Shown here: positions 15,190 through 24,364 of the stretch, piece by piece
How positions within the stretch are numbered: position 1 is the first letter of the stretch
Layout of the letters: each line of letters begins with the position of its first letter
NCBI RefSeq assembly: GCF_011762185.1
Contig: NZ_JAASQJ010000001.1
Coordinates: forward strand, 992,001-1,056,000
DNA: 64,000 nucleotides
Source: Dyadobacter arcticus
GTDB taxonomy: Bacteria; Bacteroidota; Bacteroidia; Cytophagales; Spirosomataceae
Direction: 5' to 3'
The notes under the pieces: model-generated
What the model was told of the DNA's origin: nothing
The model's input: only the letters and a program-made list of their open reading frames with translations
The model's database searches: none
Position numbers and translations under genes: made by a program

Positions 15190-16431
15190 CTATTCTTCTT
15201 CGACAAAATTCATATCCTTGGTGAAAGTTTCTTCCAGAAAATATAAGGCAAATAGTGCGATCACTGAAGTAGCTACCCCAATTACGAGCGCACTTTGAAT
15301 AACGCCCAGACCTGGTTTGAAGCTTACAAACAATGCAGCCAGCGGAATGGTAGCGCCTCTTACAAAGTTTGGTACAGTGGTAGCGACGGTAGCTCTCAAG
15401 TTAGTTCCAAATAATTCTGCCGCAATTGTGATAAACAGTGTCCAGTAACCATTGCAGAATCCCAGCAACGCACATAACAAGTAGAAGGAGAATAGATCCT
15501 GCATTGGGATCATCAGATAGCCGATCACCATTGCCAAAGACAAAATGATGAACAATCGAATGACCTTCTTGCGACTTTTTAAATATTGACTCAATAAACC
15601 ACTCACAATATCTCCGCCAACCTGACCGGAAAAGGCAATCATAACTGCTTTTCCAGCATTAATACCTTCAATGCCCTTAGCAGCTCCAAACTCGGGTGAA
15701 AAAGTTATTAGGATACCTACAACAAACCAGATCGGCAGCCCCACAAGTATCGCCATCAGATACTTACCAAGGCGTTTCCCATTGGTGAGGATCATCATAA
15801 TGTTACCCCGGTCGACGGTGTTTTCCTTAACTTGCTTGAACATTCCTGATTCAAAAACATTGAAACGAAGTACAAGAAGCAGCAAGCCCATTCCTCCGCC
15901 AACAAAATAAGAGATCCGCCAGGCAAACAGATCCGCAACGAAATAAGCCAGGATAGCTCCCATAACCCCCAAAGTAGCAACCAATGTGGTGCCATAACCA
16001 CGGATTTCCTTTGGGAGAACTTCCGTTACAAGTGTAATTCCCGCACCTAATTCACCAGCAAGCCCGACACCCGCTACAAAGCGAAGCAATGCATATTGAT
16101 CCAGCGATTGCACAAATCCGTTTCCTATGTTGGCAATGGAATACATAATAATAGAACCGAAAAGCACGGAAAGCCTGCCTTTTTTATCCCCAATAACACC
16201 CCACAAAACACCACCAATCAACATTCCGGCCATTTGATAGTTCAGTAACCGGATACCTTCGGTCAGTAATTGATCGGTAGGAACATTGAGCGCTTTCAAA
16301 CTCGGGACCCGCACGACGCTGAACAAAAACAGGTCGTACATATCGACCAGATATCCCAAAGCAGCCACGATAACAGGCACTTGGAGAAGTTGGGGAAGAA
16401 GGGGAGGACGGGATTCAGGAATTGGGGACAT
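15190..16431 (-). CDS. MFS transporter, sugar acid/aromatic acid symporter type
   Basis: 413 residues with about 12 hydrophobic segments. Signatures are LGYLVDMYDLFLFSVVR in TM1, GVIGDKKGRLSVLFGS in the loop 2-3 motif, and RFVAGVGLAGELGAGITLV in TM4-5 with the LPKEIRGYGTT loop that is common in the sugar/metabolite:H+ symporters. The family imports sugar acids, dicarboxylates or aromatic acids by proton symport across the inner membrane. Located after the SDR gene and separated from it by a 30-bp inverted repeat. Its place in the GH88 locus suggests uptake of an uronate or uronate disaccharide (inference). Ends with charged EEE tail. Confidence 0.9.
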   Translation of the reverse strand: MSPIPESRPPLLPQLLQVPVIVAALGYLVDMYDLFLFSVVRVPSLKALNVPTDQLLTEGIRLLNYQMAGMLIGGVLWGVIGDKKGRLSVLFGSIIMYSIANIGNGFVQSLDQYALLRFVAGVGLAGELGAGITLVTEVLPKEIRGYGTTLVATLGVMGAILAYFVADLFAWRISYFVGGGMGLLLLVLRFNVFESGMFKQVKENTVDRGNIMMILTNGKRLGKYLMAILVGLPIWFVVGILITFSPEFGAAKGIEGINAGKAVMIAFSGQVGGDIVSGLLSQYLKSRKKVIRLFIILSLAMVIGYLMIPMQDLFSFYLLCALLGFCNGYWTLFITIAAELFGTNLRATVATTVPNFVRGATIPLAALFVSFKPGLGVIQSALVIGVATSVIALFALYFLEETFTKDMNFVEEE

Positions 16432-16439
16432 TGTTGAAA

Positions 16440-16530
16440 GCTTTTAGCTATTAGCTCTTAGCCGTTAGCTTGTTTGACAATATATTTATTTTCAGAAAAA
16501 GCTAATAGCCAACAGCTAATCGCTAAAAGC
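16440..16530. repeat. 30-bp imperfect inverted repeat built of TTAGCNN heptads
   Basis: Left arm 16440-16469 and right arm 16501-16530 are reverse complements with 5 mismatches, separated by 31 bases. Each arm consists of the 7-base unit TTAGCNN repeated about four times. It falls between the SDR stop (16534) and MFS start (16431). A related run with the same unit lies at 18454-18480, so this is a small family of intergenic repeats. Confidence 0.75.
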
Positions 16531-16533
16531 CAT

Positions 16534-17304
16534 TCACAATCTATCAATCAACATTCCTCCGTCCACGCCAATGACCTGGCCGGTGGAGTAGGGGAAATCG
16601 CCTCTTGTGAGGGATGCAACTGCTTTTCCAACGTCTTCAGGCGTGCCCCAGCGCGGTTGTAACGCAATGCCGCTTTGAAACAAATTATCGTATTTCTCCT
16701 GCACCTTAGAAGTCATATCGGTGGAAACAATACCCGGACGGATTTCGAAAACAGGAATGTTGTATTCAGCCATTCTTACGGCGAAAAGCAAATTGGTCAT
16801 CGCCAGGCCTGCCTTTGAGATGCAATATTCGCCCCGGTTGATGGATGCAACAGTGGCCGATATGGATGTTACAAAAATAATTGTCGCCTCAAAAGCATGG
16901 TTATTTTGCTTGGTATGCGCCATTCTTTTGGAGATAGACTGTGTCAAGAAAAAAGGGCCCTCTAGGTTGGTGGTCATAACTTCCTGGTAATTTTCCAGGG
17001 TAGTTTCAAGAATATCGAGCCTCACTCTTGGAGCAATTCCAGCATTGTTGATCAAACCATTTATCTGACCAAAAACGGAATATGCTTTTTCTATAACCGC
17101 TTCACGTTCTGATGCAACTGAAATATTTCCCTGACAATAAACCACCTCAGCGCCCATTTCACGCAATTCATCTAATGCGGCAGAAGCGCCTTCTTCATCC
17201 CTCACACCGTTAATTGCAAGATTGAATCCCTCGCCAGCCAATGCTTTGGCAATACCAAAACCGATTCCGCGGCTTCCACCAGTTATTAAAGCAGCTTTTT
17301 TCAT
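16534..17304 (-). CDS. SDR oxidoreductase (3-ketoacyl-reductase-like)
   Basis: 256 residues. TGGSRGIG at 8-15, NNAG at 86-89, Tyr160-x3-Lys164 (YCISK) and Ser147 as the catalytic set; RPGIVSTDM after beta-6 and a C-terminal [16 protein letters not shown]. Such proteins are often annotated as 3-ketoacyl-ACP reductase, but here the context is a sugar locus: its ATG overlaps the Gfo/Idh stop by 4 bases and an MFS transporter follows. It may reduce a keto-sugar or 4-deoxy-5-keto-uronate formed by the upstream enzymes (inference). Confidence 0.88.
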   Translation of the reverse strand: MKKAALITGGSRGIGFGIAKALAGEGFNLAINGVRDEEGASAALDELREMGAEVVYCQGNISVASEREAVIEKAYSVFGQINGLINNAGIAPRVRLDILETTLENYQEVMTTNLEGPFFLTQSISKRMAHTKQNNHAFEATIIFVTSISATVASINRGEYCISKAGLAMTNLLFAVRMAEYNIPVFEIRPGIVSTDMTSKVQEKYDNLFQSGIALQPRWGTPEDVGKAVASLTRGDFPYSTGQVIGVDGGMLIDRL

Positions 17305-18446
17305 AACGCCTCAATGTTAACCCACTGACGTTTCTCCCAACTTTCAATCCCCTTTTCCGCCAATTGAACACCGCGCGCACCGGCTTTAAGGTCCCAAGGG
17401 AATGGCGTGTCTTTGACAATATGTTTTAAAAACAGCTCCCATTGCGCTTTGAATGCATTGTCAAAAATTTCTTGCTCAGGTACTTTTGCCCAGCCTTCGA
17501 AAAACGGAATCGGTTGCGCTATATCAGGATTCCAGACTGGCTTTGGCGTATTTCCGTAATGTTGAGTATAGCAATCGCGAAGCCCGGCAACCGCAGAACC
17601 GTGGGTTCCATCCACCTGCAATGTCAGCAAATCGTCACGGCGGACGCGTACGGTCCATGAAGAATTGAATTGCGCGATAACGTCGCCTTCCAATTCAAAT
17701 GTTGCATAACAGGCATCATCAGCAGTGGCCTTGTAGGCTTTTCCGTTTTCATCAATACGCTCTGGAATGTGCGTTGCGCCGAGGCAAGATACTGCTTTGA
17801 CTTGTCCAAAAAGGTTATCCAGCACATATCTCCAATGACAAAGCATATCTACGATGATACCGCCGTCGTCTTCTTTCCGATAGTTCCAGGAAGGACGTTG
17901 GGCAGGAATGCTATGCCCTTCAAAAACCCAATAACCGAATTCTCCACGAACAGAAAGGATCTTTCCAAAGAAACCACTTTCCATCAATCGCTTCAATTTC
18001 AGCATTCCGGGAAGCCAAAGTTTGTCTTGCACTACACCATTTTTTAGTCCGGCGGCGGTTGCCAAATCGTATAGTTCCAATGCCTCCTCAGTCGTAGTGC
18101 CCGTTGGTTTTTCACAATAAATGTGTTTTCCGGCAAGAATTGCTTTTTTGACAGCAGCTGCGCGGCGACCGGTAACCTGTGCGTCGAAGTAAATCTGATA
18201 GTTTGGATCCGCCATTACCGAATCCAAATCCGTTGTGTATTTCTGAACATCAGACTGTTTACAAAGCTGTTGAAGCTTACTTTCATTGCGACCAACAAGA
18301 ATCGGATCGGGCATGATCACTTCGTCAGCAGAAATTTTCACCCCGCCTTGTTCGATGATTGCTTTAATGGACCTTAACAAATGCTGGTTTGTGCCCATAC
18401 GGCCGGTCACGCCGTTCATGATAATGCCAATGTTATGTGTAGTCAT
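17301..18446 (-). CDS. Gfo/Idh/MocA family oxidoreductase
   Basis: 381 residues, cytoplasmic (no Tat signal). Opening [20 protein letters not shown] replaces the plain GxGxxG with a Gly-rich Rossmann loop; then [15 protein letters not shown] (catalytic region EKP) and [20 protein letters not shown] for substrate binding. It resembles sugar dehydrogenases that act on free sugars or sugar lactones. It starts 40 bases after the isomerase stop and overlaps the SDR start by 4 bases, so it belongs to the same operon. Probably interconverts a keto and hydroxy group with NAD(P). Sequence is clearly different from the two Tat copies. Confidence 0.9.
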   Translation of the reverse strand: MTTHNIGIIMNGVTGRMGTNQHLLRSIKAIIEQGGVKISADEVIMPDPILVGRNESKLQQLCKQSDVQKYTTDLDSVMADPNYQIYFDAQVTGRRAAAVKKAILAGKHIYCEKPTGTTTEEALELYDLATAAGLKNGVVQDKLWLPGMLKLKRLMESGFFGKILSVRGEFGYWVFEGHSIPAQRPSWNYRKEDDGGIIVDMLCHWRYVLDNLFGQVKAVSCLGATHIPERIDENGKAYKATADDACYATFELEGDVIAQFNSSWTVRVRRDDLLTLQVDGTHGSAVAGLRDCYTQHYGNTPKPVWNPDIAQPIPFFEGWAKVPEQEIFDNAFKAQWELFLKHIVKDTPFPWDLKAGARGVQLAEKGIESWEKRQWVNIEAL

Positions 18447-18453
18447 TGTTAAT

Positions 18454-18480
18454 TTAGCTAGTAGCTTTTAGCGGTTAGCG
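18454..18480. repeat. TTAGCNN heptad repeat, third copy
   Basis: Run of about four TTAGC-like units with 7-base period between the Gfo/Idh start and isomerase stop. It matches one arm of the inverted pair at 16440-16530. Confidence 0.6.
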
Positions 18481-18486
18481 ATTTTT

Positions 18487-19314
18487 TTAGTAAACTGTTT
18501 TTATAAATGCTTCCGTAATCTCTCCCAAAAATAGATGCTGATCCTTGGCCCAATGGATATTTGAAAAAATCTCAACTTCACAAAAGCCGTCAAACCCAGT
18601 CGCCTCGACCCAACTTCTGATCTTTTTGAGGTTAATACAACCTTCGCCCATTAAACCACGATCATTCAGGAGATCAATGGTGTTTACTTTCCAATCACAA
18701 ACGTGGTAAGCCAGCAGATTTCCGTTTGCGCCACATCTTGCGATCTCTTTTTCCAGATCAGCATCCCACCACAAGTGATACACGTCCACCGCCACGCCCA
18801 CAAATGCAGATTTGAAATATTCAGCCATATCATTTGCTTGCGCTAATGTGTTAATAGCCGATCGATCAGCAGCGTACATCGGGTGCAACGGCTCAATCGC
18901 CAGTTTCACATTCAGTTTTTCTGCCAAAGGAAGGATTGCAGTAATACCTTCTTTGATCTGCTCCCTTGACTTTCCCAAGGACAGGTCAGGCGAAGCCCCG
19001 CAAACCAGGACGATCATTGGAGCCGCCAAAGCTGCGGCTTCTTCGAGCAACTTCTTATTATGATCAATCGCTTGTGCTCGGCCTGCACTGCTTATATGCG
19101 GAAAAAAGCCGCCACGTACATAAGAGACAATTTCAAGCCCGGCAGATCGGATCAGCTCTCCGGCATGGTGAGGACCGATCCGCTCAATTGCGTTCTGCCA
19201 GACACTTATTCCTTTTACACCAGCCGCCGCATAATTTTCCACCGCCTCGGAAAGCTCCCAAGGTTTGGTGGTAATGGTGTGGATGCAGCAGCGGTCTAAT
19301 GTTATGTTTTCCAA
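18487..19314 (-). CDS. Sugar phosphate isomerase/epimerase (TIM barrel)
   Basis: 275 residues of the AP endonuclease 2 / xylose isomerase-like TIM barrel. Metal-site candidates: Glu in VKLAIEPLHPMYAADR, Asp/His in VGVAVDVYHLWWD, His in LLAYHVCDWK and Glu in FDGFCEVEIFSN. The family includes sugar isomerases, epimerases, IolE/IolI-type inosose enzymes and hydroxypyruvate isomerases. No signal peptide, so cytoplasmic. First gene of the run that continues with Gfo/Idh, SDR and MFS; GH88 lies upstream across a palindromic repeat. Exact sugar unknown. Confidence 0.88.
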   Translation of the reverse strand: MENITLDRCCIHTITTKPWELSEAVENYAAAGVKGISVWQNAIERIGPHHAGELIRSAGLEIVSYVRGGFFPHISSAGRAQAIDHNKKLLEEAAALAAPMIVLVCGASPDLSLGKSREQIKEGITAILPLAEKLNVKLAIEPLHPMYAADRSAINTLAQANDMAEYFKSAFVGVAVDVYHLWWDADLEKEIARCGANGNLLAYHVCDWKVNTIDLLNDRGLMGEGCINLKKIRSWVEATGFDGFCEVEIFSNIHWAKDQHLFLGEITEAFIKTVY

Positions 19315-19343
19315 TGTTACTTTTCGTTATTTCTGATATTCCA

Positions 19344-19431
19344 TTGTCACCCTGAGCGGACCGGGCCGCCGGTCGGTCGAAGGCGTTACTGCTTGTCGGC
19401 CGCGCCCCTTCGACTCCGCTCAGGGTGACAA
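19344..19431. repeat. Palindromic CACCCTGAGCGGA element with asymmetric insert
   Basis: Perfect 17-bp outer arms TTGTCACCCTGAGCGGA (19344-19360) and TCCGCTCAGGGTGACAA (19415-19431). Inside, GTCGAAGG (19376-19383) pairs with CCTTCGAC (19407-19414). In the right arm the two blocks are contiguous; in the left they are split by 15 bases (19361-19375). The unit GTCACCCTGAGCGGAGTCGA is a dispersed repeat known to me from many bacterial genomes. It sits between the GH88 and isomerase genes. Confidence 0.8.
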
Positions 19432-19443
19432 ATCAAGTGACAA

Positions 19444-20826
19444 TCATTTAACACAACCCAAATAAGAATAATAAGGCAATCCTTTATTAATCCGGTGCAG
19501 GTACAACGCAACTTCCCGGGCATGGTAATCTCCCCACATACTGGACTCGCCGCAAGGTATCTTCTGTCCGGCCGGCACATTATCCCAACCATTTGGGCGG
19601 TGGTAGATTGAATGTAAGATCAGCCCCTGGTGCGTTGGATCAACTGAAAGGTATGGTTCTTGAAAGAGCGAATCGACCGCTGTCAAGCCAGCCTGCCAAT
19701 ACTTGTTACCTTCTTCGCTTTGACCCGTATCATTCAAATATTTGCCAAGACGTAATAACCCCTGTGCGCCGATTGCAGCGGCAGAGCTGTCGATGGGTTC
19801 AAATGCGTTGTATGGGTCGGAAGTTCTGGACTGATAATCACCTAATTTATGGATTTCGGGTGCGCCGGTATCCCAATAAGGAATTCCGTCGGACGCGGTG
19901 TTTTCAATGTAGAAGTCGCAGGTAGCTTTGGCAGCTTTGAGATATGTTTCTTCAATTGCGCTGCGGCCACCCAATCTGGACAATTCATCATCTGAAAAGC
20001 TCGGTAGCGTTTCTAACTGCTCTGCAAATCCCAACATTGCCCAGGCTAATCCACGTGTCCAGGTAGTAAATCCGGAAAATCCTTGCTGGGAATTGGGACA
20101 GCGATAATTTCCATCATTGGTATTAAAAACACTTTCGTGCGCCGTGCGGCCCCACAGATCGTAGCTGTCGCGGCCTTCGCCATAGTATACTGAATATTTT
20201 GCAGTAGCAATCGAATGTAATGTTCCGCGCAGTAGTAAGCTTGTTTTTACATCATTCTCACCCATCAAACTATGTCCCATCAAATGTGAAACCATCAATG
20301 CGCGAACCGAGCGAATGGTATCTACAAAAAGTGAATGTGGACCATTAAATGAGTGGATAAATCCCTGACCATCTTTGGTATTTGTCCAGCGTTTGGCCTG
20401 AACAGCACCGGATATCTTCAAGGCTATCTCATAAAAGTTACGCTCCCAATCATTTTCAGCAATTCGGCCTTCATTCATCAACCTGAGCAAGTTTCCATAG
20501 GTGCTCACATTGTTGAAACCATGATCATGTACACCAAAGTGGCCGACATGCGAGGCCATATAATTGACAGTATTTTTTCTGGCGCTTTCAAGAAATGCAG
20601 TTTCGCCGGTCGCATCAAATTGCAAAACTTCGGCTCCATATTGAAAGCCCTGCGTCCATTCGGTCCAGCCTCGCAATGTGTATTTACCATTAACCGTAAA
20701 AACCGGCGTGCCTTTTGAGTTATCGTATTCCCTTGAAATCAAATGGATCTTGTCAGCAGATAGTTGCCAGAGTTTGTCAATTTTGGATTGTAATGATGCG
20801 GCGGTTAAGTCGTTGCAGATTTGCAT
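19444..20826 (-). CDS. Glycoside hydrolase family 88, unsaturated glucuronyl hydrolase
   Basis: 460 residues, no signal peptide, so cytoplasmic, unlike the periplasmic members common in polysaccharide-utilisation loci. (alpha/alpha)6-barrel signatures: GWTEWTQGFQYGAEV near 53-68, HDHGFNNVSTYGNLLRL, GRDSYDLWGRTAHESVFNTND, TWTRGLAWAMLGFAE, DGIPYWDTGAPEIHKLG and the DSSAAAIGAQGLLRLG/GESSMWGDYHAREVALYL C-terminal blocks. GH88 hydrates the unsaturated uronic acid left by polysaccharide lyases, releasing it from the disaccharide. The catalytic Asp candidates lie in HDHGFN and the GRDSYD region (assignment from family memory). The AraC gene is 92 bases upstream. Confidence 0.93.
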   Translation of the reverse strand: MQICNDLTAASLQSKIDKLWQLSADKIHLISREYDNSKGTPVFTVNGKYTLRGWTEWTQGFQYGAEVLQFDATGETAFLESARKNTVNYMASHVGHFGVHDHGFNNVSTYGNLLRLMNEGRIAENDWERNFYEIALKISGAVQAKRWTNTKDGQGFIHSFNGPHSLFVDTIRSVRALMVSHLMGHSLMGENDVKTSLLLRGTLHSIATAKYSVYYGEGRDSYDLWGRTAHESVFNTNDGNYRCPNSQQGFSGFTTWTRGLAWAMLGFAEQLETLPSFSDDELSRLGGRSAIEETYLKAAKATCDFYIENTASDGIPYWDTGAPEIHKLGDYQSRTSDPYNAFEPIDSSAAAIGAQGLLRLGKYLNDTGQSEEGNKYWQAGLTAVDSLFQEPYLSVDPTHQGLILHSIYHRPNGWDNVPAGQKIPCGESSMWGDYHAREVALYLHRINKGLPYYSYLGCVK

Positions 20827-20918
20827 AACGAATATCGATAGTATTATTTAGCCATTGTATTTTTGGATAATACAAAGATATTCAAGCTTGATAGCCAGGT
20901 CAAGGTACATTTTGGTTA

Positions 20919-21842
20919 TTAAATGGCACTTTTCCGAACTTGATCGCGGTACTCATTGGGAGTAAGACCGGTTTTCCTTTTAAAAATTCGACTAAAATAG
21001 GAAGGGTCGTCCAGATGGATATGATAGGCGACTTCTTTGCTGCTCAGGTTTGTAAAGACAAGGAGTCTTTTAGCTTCCAATAATAGCTTATCGAGGATGT
21101 ATTCCTGGGACGGTGTACCGAGATATTTTTTGGTGATTTTACTCAAATAATCGGGGGAGACGGAAAGTTCCTGTGCATATTGCTGGACTTCATGCTTAAT
21201 CAAAAAATTCTTCTCTACCAATTCCTGAAACCTCCCCACCAGCTCGGGTATCGTTAGCATTGCAGACTCCTGCGATTCAGCATTTCTCTGAGCCAGCAAA
21301 CCGCATTTCTGTAACAGTAATCCCAGATAGCGACCAATCAGCGTTTGGTCAGCTTCTGAATTTAGATGGTCCGCGACCATGTTTTCCAGAATGTTGTGAA
21401 AATAATGTTTATCACTTTCGGATAATGTAATAATAGGCTGTCTTCGGGCTGGTTGGAAAAATGGTAGTTGTGAAAGTGGCTGATTTACAGGATTGTAGAA
21501 TGTATAAAAGTCCTCAGAAAACGCGACAATATAACCTTGAAAAGAGGTTGAGAAAGTGAGTAAGTGAACTTGTCCGGGTGTGAGGAAATGCAGGCCCGAA
21601 CCTTGAATGTTGTAAGAATGAAAATCAATTTCATGAAATCCCTGACCTTCTTCTATAAAAAGGATCTCGTAATACGTATGACGGTGTGGGGTATCTGTTG
21701 GTAAGGGCGTTATAGGCAGAGATATAGGCGATTCCTTATTGATATTAATGCTGTTTTTGAACCGGAAAATTTTTAGGGCCGGAACCCTGCTAGGTGTTTT
21801 AGGCAGGGAATGTATAGGAATTGAATCTGGTACGGAAGTCAT
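20919..21842 (-). CDS. AraC family transcriptional regulator (cupin plus HTH)
   Basis: 307 residues. N-terminal cupin (LPTDTPHRHTYYEILFIEEG, residues about 40-130) and a C-terminal pair of HTH motifs (LSVSPDYLSKITKKYLGTPS, then SSKEVAYHIHLDDPSYFSRI with FKRKTGLTPNEYRDQ signature). The ATG overlaps the DUF4126 stop by 4 bases (ATGA), so translation is coupled. It precedes GH88 on the same strand and is a likely sugar-responsive activator of the downstream locus (inference). Confidence 0.88.
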   Translation of the reverse strand: MTSVPDSIPIHSLPKTPSRVPALKIFRFKNSININKESPISLPITPLPTDTPHRHTYYEILFIEEGQGFHEIDFHSYNIQGSGLHFLTPGQVHLLTFSTSFQGYIVAFSEDFYTFYNPVNQPLSQLPFFQPARRQPIITLSESDKHYFHNILENMVADHLNSEADQTLIGRYLGLLLQKCGLLAQRNAESQESAMLTIPELVGRFQELVEKNFLIKHEVQQYAQELSVSPDYLSKITKKYLGTPSQEYILDKLLLEAKRLLVFTNLSSKEVAYHIHLDDPSYFSRIFKRKTGLTPNEYRDQVRKSAI

Positions 21843-22399
21843 GATTTACTCTTTTTCCTGCTCACTAATCTTTTAAAAAGCCATAAAATGAGGAAAACTA
21901 CCAGTACGAGCGCAATTACCGGTAAAAAAATGGCAAGCCCGGAGAGGCTGAAAGAGGCAACATTTTCGGCGGTCGAAACCACCGGATTTCCAATGCCACC
22001 TGTGGTTTTCGACGATAGTAATCTTAGCAAACCAGTTCCAATCTGCACCATTCCGGCAGTACCGCCGCCGATGATCAATCCAAGTCCCCAGTGCAAAATC
22101 GGACTGTCAATTTCGATGACGGATGTGGTAAGTAATGTTCCCGCAATCACCGCCGCGGGAGTGGCAATTGTATCGAGCAGATTGTCAATAAAAGGAATGT
22201 AGTAGCCGCTGATTTCCAGGACCGTTGCGGTGAGTAACGCAGCAAAAGCAGTCCAGGTTGTGAGCCAGGCAAATTGTTCGCCCGGTGTAATCCAGCCGTT
22301 CATTGCAGCGACGTTTGCCAGCAACATGGGCAGGAAAACCCGAAATCCGCAGCTCGCGCTTAGACCTAACCCTAAACAAACACTGAGGAAAAATTCCAT
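21839..22399 (-). CDS. DUF4126 integral membrane protein
   Basis: 186 residues from the ATG at 22399; the open frame extends to 22528 but the hydrophobic protein begins here (MEFFLSVCLGLGLSASCGFR). Four to six hydrophobic segments and FLPMLLANVAAMNGWITPG, VLEISGYYIPFIDNLLD, GGGTAGMVQIGTGLLRLL and a Lys-rich C-terminus are typical of DUF4126. Function unknown in the family; it is often regarded as a membrane protein of unknown role. Overlaps the AraC gene by 4 bases, which is an unusual partnership. Divergent from the ABC exporter gene across 156 bases. Confidence 0.85.
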   Translation of the reverse strand: MEFFLSVCLGLGLSASCGFRVFLPMLLANVAAMNGWITPGEQFAWLTTWTAFAALLTATVLEISGYYIPFIDNLLDTIATPAAVIAGTLLTTSVIEIDSPILHWGLGLIIGGGTAGMVQIGTGLLRLLSSKTTGGIGNPVVSTAENVASFSLSGLAIFLPVIALVLVVFLILWLFKRLVSRKKSKS

Positions 22400-22555
22400 C
22401 TTAAATTCATAGAGTTTGGAATATGTAAGGTAAGGTATTCGAAAGATATATGCGGTACTGACCAGTTTTTTTAATCTATTGGTGACATTTCTTAAATTTA
22501 CATTGTTGGTCAATTCAAAGCAGATCAATATGCATTATCCATCAAATTTTATCAG

Positions 22556-24328
22556 GTGAAGCAGGAAACCAAGAGCGGCCAGATTTTTGATCTTCCCACA
22601 CTACGACGTTTATACGCATTCGTTCGACCCTACCAAAGCCAATTTTACTTGCTGATTGGGATCATTTTGCTGAATGCATTGCTCGCTCCGCTTACACCTC
22701 TGCTGATTAAATACACCATTGATACACCGATTGCAAACGGTGATTTCAAGCAGTTGACCATCATGCTGATCGTTATGATCGTGGTTACGATTTTTCAAGG
22801 GATCGCACAGTTTTGGAACACCTATATGTCTGGCTGGCTGGGTCAATTTATCATCAGGGATATCCGCGTTTCACTTTATCAAAAAATCATTGGTTTAAGG
22901 TTAAAATTTTTCGATAACACGCCAATAGGCCGTTTGGTAACGCGCACTATATCGGATGTTGAAACGCTTTCCAATGTATTTAGTGATGGTATGGCAGCAA
23001 TTGCCGGAGATATTCTGCAATTGGTTTTAATCATTGCAGTCATGTTTTATACAGACTGGAAGTTGTCTGTGATCAGTTTGTCTATGATCCCGTTAATGCT
23101 TTTCTGTACTTATATTTTTAAAGAAAAAATTAAGGACTCGTTTAATGAAGTCAGGGCAGCGGTATCTAACCTGAATTCATTTGTGCAGGAACATTTAACC
23201 GGGATGGGCATTGTTCAGATTTTCAGCAGCGAGGATATTGAATACAACAAGTTCAGGGAGATCAATAAAGTGCACCGCGACGCTAACATTAGGTCGATTT
23301 TATACTATTCGATTTACTATCCGGTTGCGGACGTTATTGCTGCTGCGGGAACCGGGCTCGTGGTTTGGTATGGGTCAAAACAAATTTTGAATGCAGATGT
23401 CACTTTCGGTACGGTCACAGCATTTGTGATGTTCATCAACCTGTTTTTCAGGCCGATCCGGCAACTTGCAGATCGTTTTAATACATTGCAAATGGGTATT
23501 GTAAGTACTGACAGGATCCTGAAATTGCTTGATAGTGATGAGTTTACTTCCAATGAAGGCACATTTTCGCCGGAGACTATTAAGGGTAACGTTGAATTCA
23601 GAAACGTCTGGTTTGCATATAATGACGAAGAATATGTGTTGAAAGACATCAATTTTAAAGTGAATGAAGGTGAAACTATTGCTTTCGTAGGAGCAACCGG
23701 CGCAGGTAAATCGTCTATCATTAATCTGCTGACCAGATTTTACGATATCAATAAAGGCAATATATATGTAGACGGTGTCGAAGTTCACGATTATGAATTG
23801 AATGCACTGCGCAAACACATCGGCGTCGTTTTGCAGGATGTTTTTCTGTTTTCAGATACAATTGAAAATAACATCAGGTTAGGCGATACTTCGATCACGC
23901 ACGAAAAAATTGTGGAGGCGGCTAAGTTGGTAGGCGTTCATGATTTTATAGAAAGGCTTCCGGGCGGATATACCTATAATGTAATGGAAAGGGGCGCAAC
24001 GCTTTCGGTGGGACAGCGTCAGCTTATTTCATTTGTAAGGGCGATGGTTCACGAACCGAAAATCATTGTGCTGGATGAAGCTACTTCATCTGTTGATAGT
24101 GAGACGGAGGAATTGATCCAGCATGCGATCGAGACATTAATGCAGGGTAGAACAGCCATGGTTATTGCACACAGACTTTCCACGATTCAGGAGGCTAACA
24201 AGATTATAGTGGTTGACAAGGGTCAGATCGTGGAGGAGGGGAACCACGAACAACTGCTTGAAAAAGATGGATTTTATGCGAATTTGTATCGGATGCAGTA
24301 TAAGGAAGTTCTAAAAATCGGCGGGTAG
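22556..24328 (+). CDS. ABC exporter (fused permease and ATPase)
   Basis: 590 residues from a GTG at 22556 (upstream ATG at 22530 runs into a stop). Six transmembrane segments in residues about 30-310, then a nucleotide-binding domain: Walker A GATGAGKSS at 379-387, signature LSVGQRQ, Walker B IIVLDEATSSVDSE and the AHRLST switch. A homo- or heterodimeric exporter of the MsbA/lipid or multidrug type in the inner membrane. Family cannot tell substrate. Single gene, convergent with PBP1A across a hairpin. Confidence 0.92.
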   Translation: MKQETKSGQIFDLPTLRRLYAFVRPYQSQFYLLIGIILLNALLAPLTPLLIKYTIDTPIANGDFKQLTIMLIVMIVVTIFQGIAQFWNTYMSGWLGQFIIRDIRVSLYQKIIGLRLKFFDNTPIGRLVTRTISDVETLSNVFSDGMAAIAGDILQLVLIIAVMFYTDWKLSVISLSMIPLMLFCTYIFKEKIKDSFNEVRAAVSNLNSFVQEHLTGMGIVQIFSSEDIEYNKFREINKVHRDANIRSILYYSIYYPVADVIAAAGTGLVVWYGSKQILNADVTFGTVTAFVMFINLFFRPIRQLADRFNTLQMGIVSTDRILKLLDSDEFTSNEGTFSPETIKGNVEFRNVWFAYNDEEYVLKDINFKVNEGETIAFVGATGAGKSSIINLLTRFYDINKGNIYVDGVEVHDYELNALRKHIGVVLQDVFLFSDTIENNIRLGDTSITHEKIVEAAKLVGVHDFIERLPGGYTYNVMERGATLSVGQRQLISFVRAMVHEPKIIVLDEATSSVDSETEELIQHAIETLMQGRTAMVIAHRLSTIQEANKIIVVDKGQIVEEGNHEQLLEKDGFYANLYRMQYKEVLKIGG

Positions 24329-24331
24329 GTA

Positions 24332-24364
24332 AGACTTGCCAGGTTTAAAAAACCTTGCAAGTCT
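24332..24364. terminator. Hairpin between ABC exporter and PBP1A genes
   Basis: Arms AGACTTGCCAGGTT and AACCTTGCAAGTCT (14 bp, one mismatch) around an A-rich loop. It lies 4 bases after the exporter stop and overlaps the last bases of the PBP1A stop codon, so it can serve as a terminator for both convergent genes. The sequence resembles a hairpin I recall as common in Bacteroidota intergenic regions. Confidence 0.6.

Noticed and set aside
23317-23818. Two overlapping antisense frames of 134-147 codons within the ABC exporter
   Set aside because: They lie opposite the ATPase domain, which has all motifs, and show no protein-like features.
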